Part shown: positions 9,160 through 21,442 of the stretch, piece by piece
Position numbering within the stretch: position 1 is the first letter of the stretch
Layout: the number at the start of each line of letters is the position of its first letter
NCBI GenBank assembly: GCA_022432975.1
Contig: CM039502.1
Location: 11,011,290-11,075,289, forward strand
Origin: Begonia masoniana
Taxonomy: Eukaryota; Streptophyta; Magnoliopsida; Cucurbitales; Begoniaceae
DNA: 64,000 bases
Direction of reading: 5' to 3'
Made by a program: the position numbers and the translations under genes
The notes under the pieces: generated by a model
Databases searched by the model: none
Told to the model about the DNA's origin: nothing
The model's input: only the letters and a program-made list of their open reading frames with translations

Positions 9160-11640
9160 ATCCACCAGCTCAATATAACGAATAAACAAGCTGGATTATC
9201 ATCCTTTCTGCATGTCTTCCCCGACCATGTCGATTCTTTGCCACATTGCTGGCTTTGATTGTAAGCACTTGCTTAAAAATATCCAATTTGAAATATTAAT
9301 TTTGAAAATCTTAAACAAAAAAATTGAATTGACTTGAAATCGAGTGTTAAATCATAATTTGAAAATTTAAATATTAATTGAAAGCTTTAATTTTGCAGAA
9401 ATTTTATAATAAATTTATCAAAATTTTGAAATAATCGCATAATTAAAACAATTTATGAAACTTTATTTAAATAATAAAATTCAACATAATTATTAAATGT
9501 TTTAAATTCAAATAAAACATTAAATATCGTTTGAAAATTTAAAGCATACTAATTAAAATCTTTTTCCTCGAAATCAACAATATTTTCTTCATCTGTATGC
9601 TTGTTTGCCACTAGATGATTCTCAATCGCAGTTATTTCTTTTTCAGACAAAAAAACACTTACATCACAAGTTAAAAACTATGAGAAATCTCAGTAAGTGG
9701 AAATACGTGTAAGTTTCAAAACTTTTACTTTTACCGAATCTCGTTAACAGTTACATACTGATTGAAAATCAACCTTCTTTTAAGACTTAGTCATCTCATG
9801 GCTTCATCATCTTTTACTTTTACTTTTACTTTTAATTCTAACGTTCAAGTTCTTTCTATCACGTATTTGCCATCAATTCCATCATTTTCATGCATCTTTT
9901 AAACAATTTTATTTCAATGTCCTAACATGTGTGCTCAACCATCGAAAACGTGTGATAAAATAAAACAATAATAAAGAAAATGATATTTATCATGTAATGT
10001 AGAGTCGTAGCCAAAACGTTGTAAAACGTTGTATTTACACTTACTTGGATTCCGAGCAATATATGTATATAAGGATATTCTAAAATTCTAAAATAATATA
10101 ATGCTCAAATAAAATCTTTAGTATTAAAATCCTACTTAATAAATCTAATTTCAAAGTAATTTGAGCAGAAATTCCTTACGTTGTATTCTTAGGTCGGATC
10201 GGTTGGATTGATTTAGATTGATTCGGACAGTTCCAAAGTTTTTTCTGCCCAATTCGAATATCAATATTAAAATTCTACTTAAATTATTCCAACTTCAAAA
10301 GAATTTGGGTAGAAATTTCTTACCGGTTAAATTTTCGATCGTTTCGGTTTGATTTGGGTCTGATTCAGATGAACAGTACCGGTTTGGGTCGGACTGATTC
10401 AGTTCAGACCAATTTAGGTTCGCTGGGCTGGTTCAGGTTTTAAAAGAAACCAGACTATCCTTCTTCTTCACGATGGTTTCTGTCAAGAGAGAGGGAGAGT
10501 ATCAGAGAAGGAGAGTCAGAGAGAGAGAGAGAGAGCGACAGAGAGAAAACAGAGTGACAGGGAAGACTTACTCCGGTGATTATCGCCGGAGGTCAAGGGA
10601 GCTTCGTCGGAGCTTTCAGCCGAGGAGTTCCTTCTCGTCGGAGGCTTTGTCGGAAGCTGAGCGGTGGTCGGAGCTCGCTACTTTTGAAGACCGAGATAAG
10701 TTCTCCTTTTTCTTTCTGAAGAACTCGAGAGGGAGAGGAGAGCTGTGAGGTGATTTCTTCCATCACCAGAGCTCTCTATTTATAGCAGAGCTTGACACTA
10801 GCCCCTCCGAGAAATCCACATTCTGCTTGGATTTTTCGAGCTATAAATCAATCAGCTCGGATTCTATGAACTGTTGCATTTGATCTTTATTCGTTCTTGG
10901 ACGCTAATCAGACCGCATTCATTTCGTTCAGCATCTGTTTTTCAGAGAGAAATCCTACCATTTCCTAAAAATCCAGTTCTGTTCGGATTTGTTGCTCTGT
11001 AAATCTGAATTTCTTCCGTCCTTGGACAATATTCATACTAGGTTTATTCTGGATATCCATCTTCAATGCGGATTTGCTGCTGAGAATCAGCAATTCGATT
11101 TCTAAATCGGATTTCCAACTAAGGAATGATTGAGAGATGAATTAGGAGATTGAATTGATTGTCTAAAAATTAGGGTTAGATTGAAAAATTGAAAAACTTT
11201 TATTAAATTAATTTAGGGGAAATTTTGATATGATACATTGATGAAACCAGAAGAGCTGCATTATTAAAATAACAATAAATGAATCTTCAATACAACAATC
11301 TTTCCACATGAAATATTAGAAAATCAAAACCTCAAACTTCTTGACATGATTCTAGAACTCAATTTTACTGCAAAAGACCATCAGTTCGATGCAAAATAGT
11401 CTACCGTTGACAAGGGCTTATATCCTTAGCATCGTCTACGACAGAAAAGCCGGTCGCTCGATCTTGAAAACCTGATATGTGAACAAGTAGTCAAAATGTT
11501 TTGTATCAGACAAGATAATGTTGCAGAAGAAACCTCGTAACTACTTCTTCATCAAGCTATTTGTATACTTTCGAAAGAATATAATTAAAAAAAAAAAAAC
11601 AAAAGAACATCCTATTACGTTCCAAGATGCAGAGCTCAAG
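9160..11640. other. AT-rich spacer with a GA-rich stretch
   Basis: No gene is supported. 9240-10450 is very AT-rich. At 10480-10560 there is a GA-microsatellite, and the open frame over 10473-10748 is largely its translation, so I do not call it a gene. 10750-11640 has no homology I recognise. Confidence 0.6.
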
Positions 11641-11682
11641 GTTCTGCAAGATTGGCGATAAGTCTTTAACAAATCGATAAGA

Positions 11683-11943
11683 CTAAGAGCCCGAGAACTT
11701 CATCAATAGATTACCACCAGCAATGTCCACGAGAACAATGGTCGATTTCAAAAGGTTGGAAATCGTTGAAATTCCCCAAGGCATTTTCATGAGGTCGTCT
11801 GCAATGGCGAGGTTTTCGCTGTGGAATCTGAGATTATCTGGTTTCAACTCGTCAAGGACGTACCCAGGTAGCTTAATCTTGCCTAACCAGTCCGATACCT
11901 TCTCATATATCTTATCAGACTCTGGGAGTTGGTACAGCAGCCA
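11683..11943 (-). pseudogene. Unidentified exon-like fragment, partly duplicated at 4791-4856
   Basis: On the minus strand an open stretch of about 85 codons ends in TAG (11683-11685) and reads, in part, DWLGKIKLPGYVLDELKPDN and later STIVLVDIAGGNL. The composition looks like real protein, but I do not recognise the family. A 66-bp piece of it (11837-11902) occurs again at 4791-4856 with two differences, still encoding DWLGKIKL-GYVLDELKP on the minus strand. It is most likely a transposon-carried or degraded gene fragment. Confidence 0.4.
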
Positions 11944-12199
11944 TTATAGTGCTCCAAGAAATCATATTCCTCTTTCGGGCATTTGGTCAAACAGCTGGCG
12001 TGCAGTCGACGATTCATCACATTTTGCATGCAGATCAAATGGTGAATTTGTTTCATTTATTCTGGAGTTCATACAAGTCTGATCCGCGATGATTCAAGTG
12101 GACGTGAGTTGTTTTCCCAAATTTTAAGTTTACAGAATCAGCTGCTATTTTCAGTTGTCAAGGCGACTGGATACGGCCCTTAAACAGCACCAAGCCAGG

Positions 12200-14184
12200 C
12201 AGAAGACAATTTTAGATTGAATCAAATAGTAATGTTATGTTTATTTTATATTATATCTTATTAAATTACTTGTTGACGTTTCAAACAATAATTAATATAA
12301 TGAATTAAATAAGCAAATGAACCTATCATTATTCTTTACATAATCAATCATGTAACTTATAAATTGTCTTAATTGCAGTGCTCATATTGTTTGACCATTT
12401 TTTAATTTTACTTGATAATTATTGCAATGATTCATTAGTTTTAATCAATAGTGTTCAAAGACTTACCCCCAAAACCTCCATGTATAATTCCCCCAATCAC
12501 ACTTGACTATCTCTCTCTCCCTCTCTTGAAATTAGTCAAATCTTGGTCTTCCTCCACACTTTCAATGTCTATTTGACAAACATGTATTGTAGGAGCAACC
12601 GGGTAAGATAAGCTATCATGTGTTGCAGGAGCAACACTAACAGTCGAGATACTCAACATTTAGAAAGTCTTTGAAGTAAAAAGGCAGGAAGGAGTTAGTA
12701 TCGCTTAAACTAAAAGAGTTATTACCATTGACGATAAAACTCTATCGCATTCGTCAATCCTTCCAAGAGAGAAACCCTCCTGCAAAATAGATGTTACATA
12801 TGTCCACTGTGCGCATAGGGAGGCCGAAACAAAAAAGAGAAGAAATTTGTGTGAATCTAGTTTGTAGGAAAAGATTTCTCCTTATGTTCCTCGTTAGAGG
12901 GCATCCTCCTGCATTTGTAGGTATATATCACTTGCTATTTTTTGTACCAAACTTTTGCAGATTCAGAGACAGAAACAAATGACCAGAAAATAAATGCAAC
13001 ACTGACCATAGATCTTAAAACTCATGATTTACAACCAATAATTAAGAAAATAATGACTTGAATTGTTAAACCTTTATTTTTGCAATCAGACGCCCCACTC
13101 TTAATAGATACATTGAGAGAGCGACAAAGTTTTTTGACCTAAGCTTCTTTCAGCAGTCTATCAATCTTCCATTTTAATCAGAAGCTATCACGTAATCTAA
13201 GAATTGCAAAAAAGTGATATTATCTTTCTTCTGAATATACAATTGCATTCGAAATCAGCATACGATTTTTTTTCTACTAAACAACAAATCCTTAGATAAG
13301 TAAATATGCCAAACTGCGGGAGATAAAATCAAGCTACACAACCATCATGAATACATAAGCATATGGTTCATAAAGGTTAATACCTGCAAAGCAGTTTTTT
13401 TATCAACCACGGAGATTGGCACTCGTGGAATGCAGATAGGAGAGTAACCTGCCCTATCAATGATGATATAAAAGCTGACGCAGACAATGAAAACATTGCT
13501 CATTGTTAAACATAAAAACAAGGATACTTTTCACATTAATCAACTTTGGCCAAACATTAGCCATATTTTGCAAGAGTTCTTGAATAGATAATGTGTTTAG
13601 GAAGTACCATTTCTCTGCACCAAAATTGGAAGTGTCTGGCTTCGGATATCACAAGCATATGCCTAATTGGAACAACCTTTTTGTCTATAACTTGATGCTC
13701 CGTAAAAATGAAATGTCATTTTGCAAGACTTAAATTAATGATCCCACTGAAGAAAGAGAATGGAGTTTCTGACAGTAATTCAATATTATGATATTAAACA
13801 ACAATTCCTAGTTACCTCTCTTGATGTGACAACTTGTACCAACGACAAGATTTATATACACCCATCATTTAGAATTAGGGATTAGGGAAGCAACAACGGC
13901 TGTTCACCAACTTCCTACCCAAATGAATCATTAACGATTTCACATCAAATAAATTGTCGCTAGTAAGTCTTAAGAAGGAACTTTCAGAGTAAACAAAAAT
14001 TTGCCCTTCATAAAGCCTCCCTTGTAAGGGAACAAAGAAAACACGCCATAGAAGAACTATGCAACATTTAAGAACTCCAACATTATGCTTTAGGAGGGAG
14101 CTCATCCTCATATTTGAAATTAAATTCACTGAGATTCAGAAACTTACTAGAGAAGAGAATAAACAAAGAGAGGTATAAAGGTAT
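12200..14184. other. Non-coding spacer
   Basis: AT-rich sequence with only short open frames on both strands, none resembling a protein family. A small direct repeat (tgtaggagcaac / tgttgcaggagcaac) occurs near 12590-12630. Nothing further is supported. Confidence 0.6.
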
Positions 14185-14560
14185 AATGATAGACTATGAG
14201 TTTGCTAACCTAGCCAAACTCCCTTGAAATTAAGCTGATATTCTTACCCTCCCTCTGTTGCCTTTTCCTTCCCCTCCAGCTGAGATACGAAGCCTGAAGC
14301 CAGCCTACCTTTTGATGAAGCCTACTCTGACTTAACTAGAAGACCAGATGATCCAGGTTTGCTCCCTAGAACCTGATAGCCAAATGCCTTTGTCTGCTAT
14401 TGGATATCCAGTTCATATGTCAAGAGCAAAATCAGGTTGATTTCTGTTTTTGTTGTAGTTCTATTTAATTGTCATTAACCTCAAGTTGAAGCAGATTTCT
14501 TATTTTACATTTGTTTGTTGGGATTGATCTTATAGTCTCTATGAACCATTCGAAATGTCA
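14185..14560 (+). repeat. Segmental duplicate, copy A (pair with 24269-24677)
   Basis: About 375 bp almost identical to the segment downstream of the KH gene, in the same orientation. Copy A lacks about 36 bp that copy B has (from gtttgaaatagtcc to aaaagcttg). It ends five bases before the stop codon of the PTB pseudogene, which is on the opposite strand. The duplicated sequence contains a short protein-like stretch (DDPGFEIVLDVLKSLCSLEP in copy B) that I cannot assign. Confidence 0.85.
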
Positions 14561-17076
14561 CAAGCTAACCATAATAAGGTGGCTGACTACGAGGTGAAGC
14601 ACCATTAGGCTGATAAGCTGGCTGCCCAAGAGGAGAAATAGCACCAGGTAGCACATTTGAATGAAACCCAGCCAAAGAATTTTTCATTGGCAACCCACTG
14701 CTTGAATTAAGGGAGAAACCAGGAGCTGCCATGGGATCGTTGTATGAAGCTGGAAAAATTTCACGAGGAAAAGTTGTAGGAACAGAGACAAAAGTTAGTT
14801 TGCCGGCCTGCGAGGCTGGATCCCATGCTGTTTAACTGGTCAAATGAGGTTGCATGGCAGTAGCAGTTGTGAAATTACCTCCAGGGTACAGTTGAGTAGC
14901 ATGATGAGTCTGCCATGCTCCAAAAACGGCAGGGAGACCAGAAGCTTGTTGTGTGCCTTGAAGAGCTGCATCAGAGACTGTATAATCTCTACTTTTGTCA
15001 CTGTAAGCCTACAAAGGAAGTTAAACTAGTAGTTATAATATGGAGGTAAATCCTACGAGTTGAAGTTAAAACTAAAAACTGGCAAGCCTTAGAAAATCCA
15101 AAACCATACTGATTTTTGTTTTTGACTCTGTTAAATCTGTGTCAATGAAATCAATCTCTTTCGATTACCCTTCTCAAAATATCAACTCAGTCACACATAT
15201 TTGTACCTTTACATTGAGATCAATATGACGAGAGTATGATAGATGAAGCTTACAGTAGCCACCATCATATATGCAATGTCCCTCCATAGATTCCCTGGCA
15301 ACTGCTGCAGCCGTGACATTTGGAATGACAACTCACACATCTATAACAATGTCTGTTAGAATGGAACAGGAAAAGACCACATTGTCTCCCAAAGTCACAC
15401 TTAAAAAACACAGCATTCTTCAATCTAGTCATCTCGTAAGCTTGTCAGTCTATTATATAGCCATTACGAGTAAACATCATTATCTAACCAACTTGGCTCC
15501 ACATACAATGGATGCAAACATTTTTCCTCATATCTCCTAAATTTAGCAGTGAGGATCTAATAAAAAAAAATCTTTTGAAAATCAGAGATACATGATTGAT
15601 GACCAATTATCATGTTATGTTTGTCAAAAGATGATTGACTGAAAGAAGAATCTAATTATATAAGGAAGTAACACATGCGTTTGACCATTTTTCTCAAATA
15701 TAGCAATTTTCTGAACTGTGCCAAAAGCAGAAAAAACCTACCCAATAAGTAAATGGTGACTATGTTAGTAACTTATGATGCAGAAGCAAACATAAAGAGA
15801 AGGGCAGAAGGCTCACAGTGTGAAGAACTTCCACAGTAACAGCATACTGCATATTCTCAATCAAAGCAAGAAGGACGTTACTCTCAGGTTCTTTCTTCTT
15901 TCCATCAGGACCTATAACAGGTTGGAGGTGGCAAACTGTAAGTGTAGTAAATAATGTACAGAATGCTGTAGATATAAAAACGAATCATACCTGCAGAATT
16001 CCCTCAATGGCAGTAGGATTGACAGGTAGATATGGATTTGTATAGTCCCTGTAGTCATTTTAGAAAAGAGATCTGACTACTTCAATGTACATGATTCCAA
16101 GACATAACAAAGTATAACAAATCATTGTAATGAAACAAAAGTCAGAATATGGCAACATAAAATGCACCGAGTAAAACCATTGAAGCAGCATTACAAGAAT
16201 GAACAGGTAAAAATAGTCAACATAAATATCCTCTGTTGAATCACATAAACTCTACAAGAATGAATGTAAGAGGTTCCAGAATACATTCAACAAACATAAA
16301 ATCTGAAAAACACTCAATAGTTAACTATATTTTAAATTCCAAACATATTATCATAACTCAGTGGTACTGAATGTAGAAGAACATCAGCTAAAAAATTCAA
16401 CCCTGAGAATCATTCAAAATAGCAATTAAGACTAGAATAAGTCCAGCGATCTGCTCTCCTTTCTTACAACTGATTTACTGAGGGAAATTAAGGTTGTATT
16501 TATTCTCTTAATATAATTATTTCTGAATAGCTAAAGTATGAAATCCAGCGTCATAATGGAGATTTTAAGAAGAAAAAGAGAAGTCAATATTCCCCAACTA
16601 AATATCTCTTACATAATTGAATCTAGCGTGACAAAAAGAAAGCATTAAGGGCTCGAGTAGATAATATCTATTAGAGACACTCCCAAAGTGCATCCATACA
16701 AGACTATAAGCAAAGACTAGAATAATATTAGACTTTGAAAGGGAAAACAAGAAAATAGCTCAGGACCAAAGGACCAGGACGTTTCTGATAAGATAGTAGG
16801 AGTTATTAGAGGTTAATGGAAGTTAGTAGGAGTTATTAGAAGTTAGTAGAAGTTAGTAAAATAGGGGACTATAAATAGGATACGATAGGGATAGAGAGAT
16901 TATGAAAAATAATGTGGAAAGTCTTGGGAGAGATTGGGTCTCTCGAATAACCCTAGTTTGTAGATTTTGTTCGTTGATTAGAATAAAGATACGGGGACGT
17001 ATCAATTTGGTATCAGAGTACTTTCCTGAGGAATGAAGAGAATCTTGACTGAGGGCTGAAGCACAGATAGGAGACA

Positions 17077-17585
17077 ATGGGCGATTGGCAGAAGGCATTA
17101 ACGGAGGTGAAAGAGGAGATACAGAAATTGGGAAGACTTTCAGCAATGGAGAAAGCGATGCTCTTAATGCAAAATCAACTAACCAGGCTGATTGAGCATT
17201 CGGAGGGAACAAGAAATCAAGACTCGGAGGAGTGTTTAGGATCGCTAGGTGACCAGAGTCCTAGAAGATATGCAAGCGATCTGACAGTGGCAACGGAGGA
17301 CTGCTTTCCAAGAAAACTGGAGCTTCCACTTTTCTTTGGAAATGTTGTGGAGGGATGGACTTTCAGAGCATAACGCTACTTTTCCATCAATCGCCTCTCG
17401 GAGGAGGAGAAGGTAGAAGCGGCAGCCGTCTGTTTTGAAGGATCGGCATTATCGTGGTTTCAGAGGGAAAACAGAGTTCGACCGATTCGGACTTGGACGG
17501 AGCTGAAACAACTGTTGACAGAGAGATTTCGTATGATACAAGAAGAAATTCCAGAATTGGCAGAAAAAAAAAGGACCAAGAATTG
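17077..17585 (+). pseudogene. Ty3/gypsy-type Gag, interrupted by one stop codon
   Basis: Starting MGDWQKALTEVKEEIQKLGR, the frame reaches the gag core: LELPLFFGNVVEGWTFRA, then a TAA (17371-17373), then in the same frame RYFSINRLSEEEKVEAAAVC, GSALSWFQRENR and TWTELKQLLTERFR. This is the retrotransposon gag domain (capsid-like). The stop sits where relatives usually have Glu, so a single GAA-to-TAA change explains it. No CCHC zinc knuckle is found. The frame breaks down near 17585. Confidence 0.8.
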
Positions 17586-17623
17586 TTTTTGAAAAGCGAT
17601 CATCGCCGATAGAGGAAGAACCA

Positions 17624-18346
17624 GTGAAACAGGATTTTTTGGCTGCCTCAGAAAAGTTTGAACAAAATGAGAACTTGATCGTTGAAAACGTTGAAGAGGC
17701 TTTCGAAAATATCGTGGAGCAAGTCGATATAGTGGCAAGGGATGCGAATGAAGTTCGGAAAGACGAGAAGGAAGAAAGTGTCCTTAAGAATAGAATTCCA
17801 GAAAACCCGATGCAAGAAAACTTCGCTGGAAGAATCGCTGCGACGAGGAAAGAGACAATAGCGAAAAAAGAGGAGGCCGGTGAGGGAAAGGTTGTAGCAA
17901 TGACGGCGACAATAAGGAGGGCGATGGCGGAGGAAAAAGAAGTGACGGAGCTTGAGAAGATCAGAGACGTTGAAGGGAGATTCGTCGGCAATTGCTGGAG
18001 GGAGAAAGGAAGTAGTTCTGGAAACCGTGGAAGTGGCAATTGCGGGAGGGAGAAGGAAGACAGTTCTGGAAACTGCGGAAATGGGAAAGTTTTTGTGGTT
18101 GATGAGTTTTCTAGGGTTATTTTTTGGGCCTCTGTTGATGGGCTTTTTAGTTGTAAAGCCATCTCCAAAATTTGGAGAGGAGATGGTGGATTTGCAGCGT
18201 TGATAAGCTTCAAAGAAGGAATTTATGAAGACCCATACTTAGTGTTTTCCAATTGGAATAGCCTGGGTCATGCTAGTCCTTGTGACCGGTCTGACATTTC
18301 TTGTTTTCCAGCTAGAGATCGTAATTTTCATTTTTTTCCACCTTGA
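17624..18346 (+). CDS. Uncharacterised second ORF of the gag-only element
   Basis: An open frame of 240 codons, Glu/Lys-rich and probably coiled-coil in its first 130 residues, then Gly/Ser-rich. It has no protease, RT or integrase motif. It lies between the gag remnant and the 3' LTR and ends just before the purine tract. Whether it is a Gag C-terminal extension shifted out of frame or merely open by chance cannot be settled from sequence. Confidence 0.4.
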   Translation: MKQDFLAASEKFEQNENLIVENVEEAFENIVEQVDIVARDANEVRKDEKEESVLKNRIPENPMQENFAGRIAATRKETIAKKEEAGEGKVVAMTATIRRAMAEEKEVTELEKIRDVEGRFVGNCWREKGSSSGNRGSGNCGREKEDSSGNCGNGKVFVVDEFSRVIFWASVDGLFSCKAISKIWRGDGGFAALISFKEGIYEDPYLVFSNWNSLGHASPCDRSDISCFPARDRNFHFFPP

Positions 18347-21300
18347 GGACAATGTGTGTTTTAGGGGGAAGTAATGATAAGATAGTAGGAGTTATTAGAG
18401 GTAAATGGAAGTTAGTAGGAGTTATTAGAAGTTAGTAGAAGTTAGTAAAATAGGGGACTATAAATAGGATACGATAGGGATAGAGAGATTATGAAAAATA
18501 ATGTGGAAAGTCTTGAGAGAGGTTGGGTCTCTCGAATAACCCTAGTTTGTAGATTGTTCGTTGATTAGAATAAAGATACTGGGACGTATCAGTTTCTAGA
18601 ACAGATTCTGATAACTTGTTTGCTCATAGAAGCAATTGCTTCATTAAGAATATTATGCACATTGAAAGGAGCTTCTAATCATAAGATAATTAATGAATGT
18701 ATCAGAAAATTATCTGTGCTCAGGCTACCAAGCTTCACTAACACCTAGATGACAAAAAGCACAATCAATTAGCTTTCATACCATGCACTACCATCATTAA
18801 CATGCAAGAGCACTGAATAACTATTAAAAGAAACAACAAACACATGAAATTTATATTGATTAAAAGGTCCATAGTCACCTGCTTCTATGGGACTGAAACT
18901 TAATGTTTAGATCAGTATGAGCCAAATATGAAACACGCGAGTTACAGGAACCAACATGATGCTGTGGAAGCTAAGGAATTCCTAGCCGATGAGGCAGTCT
19001 CAGTGTCACTAAATTGTATCAATGCCTATTAGGACAGATACAAGTTTGAGAATGACATAAAAAAACACAAGCCAAAAGAAAAATCCATGAGATAGCAGCA
19101 TCTGACCTGAAAACCTGCGGCCTTTTCAAAAGTGGCAATTTTGTGGACAAAGCCAAAAGCAGAAAATACCTAGGTAATTAAGGTGCCAAAGGATATCAAG
19201 ATGATCATAGTTTATTACTTTGAAAAAGAGAAGTCAATTACAAGCCGCAATGAAAATGGGTGAGAACCTAATTTTATGCATGTCTTCTTTTTGAATCGTA
19301 ACTAAATTACTCAAAAGTTAAACCAGGGAATACATTTCACTGATTAACCATGGCATAGTTACATTAAGCCAAAAAAAAACTCACCAAATGAATAACATCA
19401 ATGCCCACATCACCAGCTTCTACACCCTCAATCGTAACTAGTAAGACATTTTCCAGGCACATCTCCTGGACTTTTGTTGTTGACAATTTCATTCCTGTTT
19501 GAATACTGTATATACACTGTCTTCCCACGAATTTGTGCAGGCTCTGATGATGAGACATAATATGAAATCATTGAGAGGCCTGATTTGGATCTGTCTGCAA
19601 AAGTGAATAGTAAGTACAATCAAGTGACGAAGAAGTTCTTATATATATCCTCAAATAAAATTTTCCAAAGAGAAATTAGAAATGCCAGACCACAAACGTG
19701 AATTCCTTTTGAAGAAGAAAAAAACCGGGTTTTAGAAGCCACAAACCAGCAAGAAACTTTAGTATATCAAATTATCAGAGTGACTAGTAAGAAGATATTC
19801 AAAATAATGGCACTTAAGCGTACATCCAACTAGTAAAATAAGATATCATATATAAATTAGAGAGAGGTGAACGTAATCATGTAATTCTACGCACAAGCTA
19901 CTCAAATAACAGAAATCATCAAAAGAAGCCGGGTAAATCCACAGCAATTTCCTAAACGTGAAACTGAATCTAAACCAGCGGGAAGAACCACTCAAGCGCC
20001 ATAACAGAGATTAACCGACACAGAACAGCTTAGTAAGAAAGCAATAACAGATACTAGTTAATGGTAATAGCTTATAAATTTGGTTGAATCTAGCAGAAAA
20101 AGTGAATCCTCACAGCCGAGAAATTACATAGATAAAAACTACTAGAACTTACCGTCTTGATGAATCATTAAAATTGTACTCTACTTGGAGCTTAGAGAAC
20201 GAAGCCTGGTCGAAGTAAATGAACCAAAACTTGCGAATTCAAAGAATTCAAAACTTACAAATTCAACGAATGCCTGATTTCGATTAGCGCCAACGTTACA
20301 TTTGGTGTTGACGATCCTACCAAACGGCTTGCAAAGCTCTATGAGCTCGTCTTCAGTGCATTCCCTTGTGAGATTACGGAGGTGGAGTACCTTCGACGGC
20401 GTCTGTGTGCACCGGAACGTGTTGTCATTCGAGGTCGACATCTGTAACGATCGATTCTTTCCGATGACAAGGGATTTTGCGTTCAAGTAGGAAATAAATT
20501 GTTTGGAAGTTTAGAAAATTGGGAGAGTTTTCCCGGAAAGTGGGATTTCAGGGTGAATGGATGTTATGCAACGAGATATGTAATTTTAGAAAACTCAGCG
20601 TGTTCTTAAATGACGTCGTATTGAGTTAATTAGACAATTATTTGCAATTATATACAATTAGCAGGGCTATTATAAAATTTACGCACAATAAAGGGGCCTA
20701 TTTGTAATTATATGAGACTTGGGATAGTTTTTAGTTCAGAATGATAAAGCACTGAACAAAGTGAGGCCACAAACCCTAAAATTGAAATCCAAGAAAAAAA
20801 GAACCATCGAGGTCACTTTCTATTTTTCCTTGCCGTCAGTTTTCTCTCCGCTTCTCTGGCTTGGATACTTTTCATTCCGAATCTTGTTGTGCTCACCATT
20901 CGCCTTTACCACTGTAACGTTCTAGTCTTGTTTATATTTTGTGTTGTTATGGATTAGTTTTACGTGTAAATTTGGTACATGGAAGCAGATTTCAGCTGAT
21001 AGTTCATCTCTTTTTTCGTACCGTATGTATTTTTTGTTGAATTCAAGGTTCTATTTGTATAACTTGGTGTTGATTTAGTCGCTGGATGGCCCCAGATTTG
21101 CTTTTGAAATATTTTTTTTTTCTCTAGTTGGTGTTTTAGTGAGGTTTTTCTGTCATATTAGTTATTGCTAATGGGATTTGTCTTCTACGCTCCTCAATGA
21201 AAAGAATAAAGAAAGCAGGAAACTAATGTTTAGTGCTTTGGAAGTTTTGTTTCAATTCCCTCTATTAGTATTGTAATGCCATAGTAGTGTAAATTTGATG

Positions 21301-21442
21301 TCTATTATCTAATGAATCTTTTAGTTTCAAGTGATGAAAGTTTTAGTCTCAAGTGACACTTCTTCTTTCCATTAATATCGGATTTTTCAATAAGCTTTCC
21401 ATCTTGGTTTGATTTGGAAGCAGGTTGAGGTCGTATAGTGCA

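Larger units (their letters stand above)
16781..18596 (+). mobile_element. Complete gag-only LTR retrotransposon (TR-GAG-like) in a PTB intron
   Basis: The 5' LTR is 16786-17004 and the 3' LTR 18375-18591; both begin TGATAAGATAG and end GGGACGTATCA. The 5-bp duplication GTTTC flanks the element (16781-16785, 18592-18596). A tRNA-iMet primer-binding site TGGTATCAGAG follows at 17008, and a purine-rich ttagggggaagtaa precedes the 3' LTR. The LTRs differ at about four bases plus one 2-bp indel, so insertion is recent. Each LTR has a TATA-like ctataaatagg. There is no protease, reverse transcriptase or integrase, so mobility must come from another element. Confidence 0.92.
14565..20441 (-). pseudogene. 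Polypyrimidine tract-binding protein (PTB1/2-type) gene, decayed
   Basis: The nine recognised exons keep the order of plant PTB1/PTB2, nuclear RRM splicing regulators. Exon 1 (20441-20259) encodes PSKVLHLRNLTRECTEDELI and VNTKCNVGANRNQAFVEF, with a good GTAAGT donor. Later pieces give MISYYVSSSEPAQIRGKTVY (about 19530), FSAFGFVHKIATFEKAAG (19150), DLNIKFQSHRSR (18890), YTNPYLPVNPTAIEG (16030), EPESNVLLALIENMQYAV (15880), MEGHCIYDGGYCKLHLSYSR (15250) and the Gly/Pro-rich tail ending SQPPYYG and TAG at 14565-14567. Damage includes a base loss and a base gain in exon 2, a short deletion in exon 4 and an in-frame TAA near 14833. Retained introns show this is a genomic copy, not a retrocopy. Confidence 0.85.

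Noticed and set aside
9240..10450. Possible endogenous viral or organellar insert in the AT-rich block
   Set aside because: No coat, polymerase, movement-protein or organelle gene motif is visible; the sequence is simply AT-rich.
10473..10748. 91-codon plus-strand open frame in an otherwise empty region
   Set aside because: Most of it is the translation of a GA microsatellite (Arg/Glu repeats); no splice partner or protein similarity is seen.
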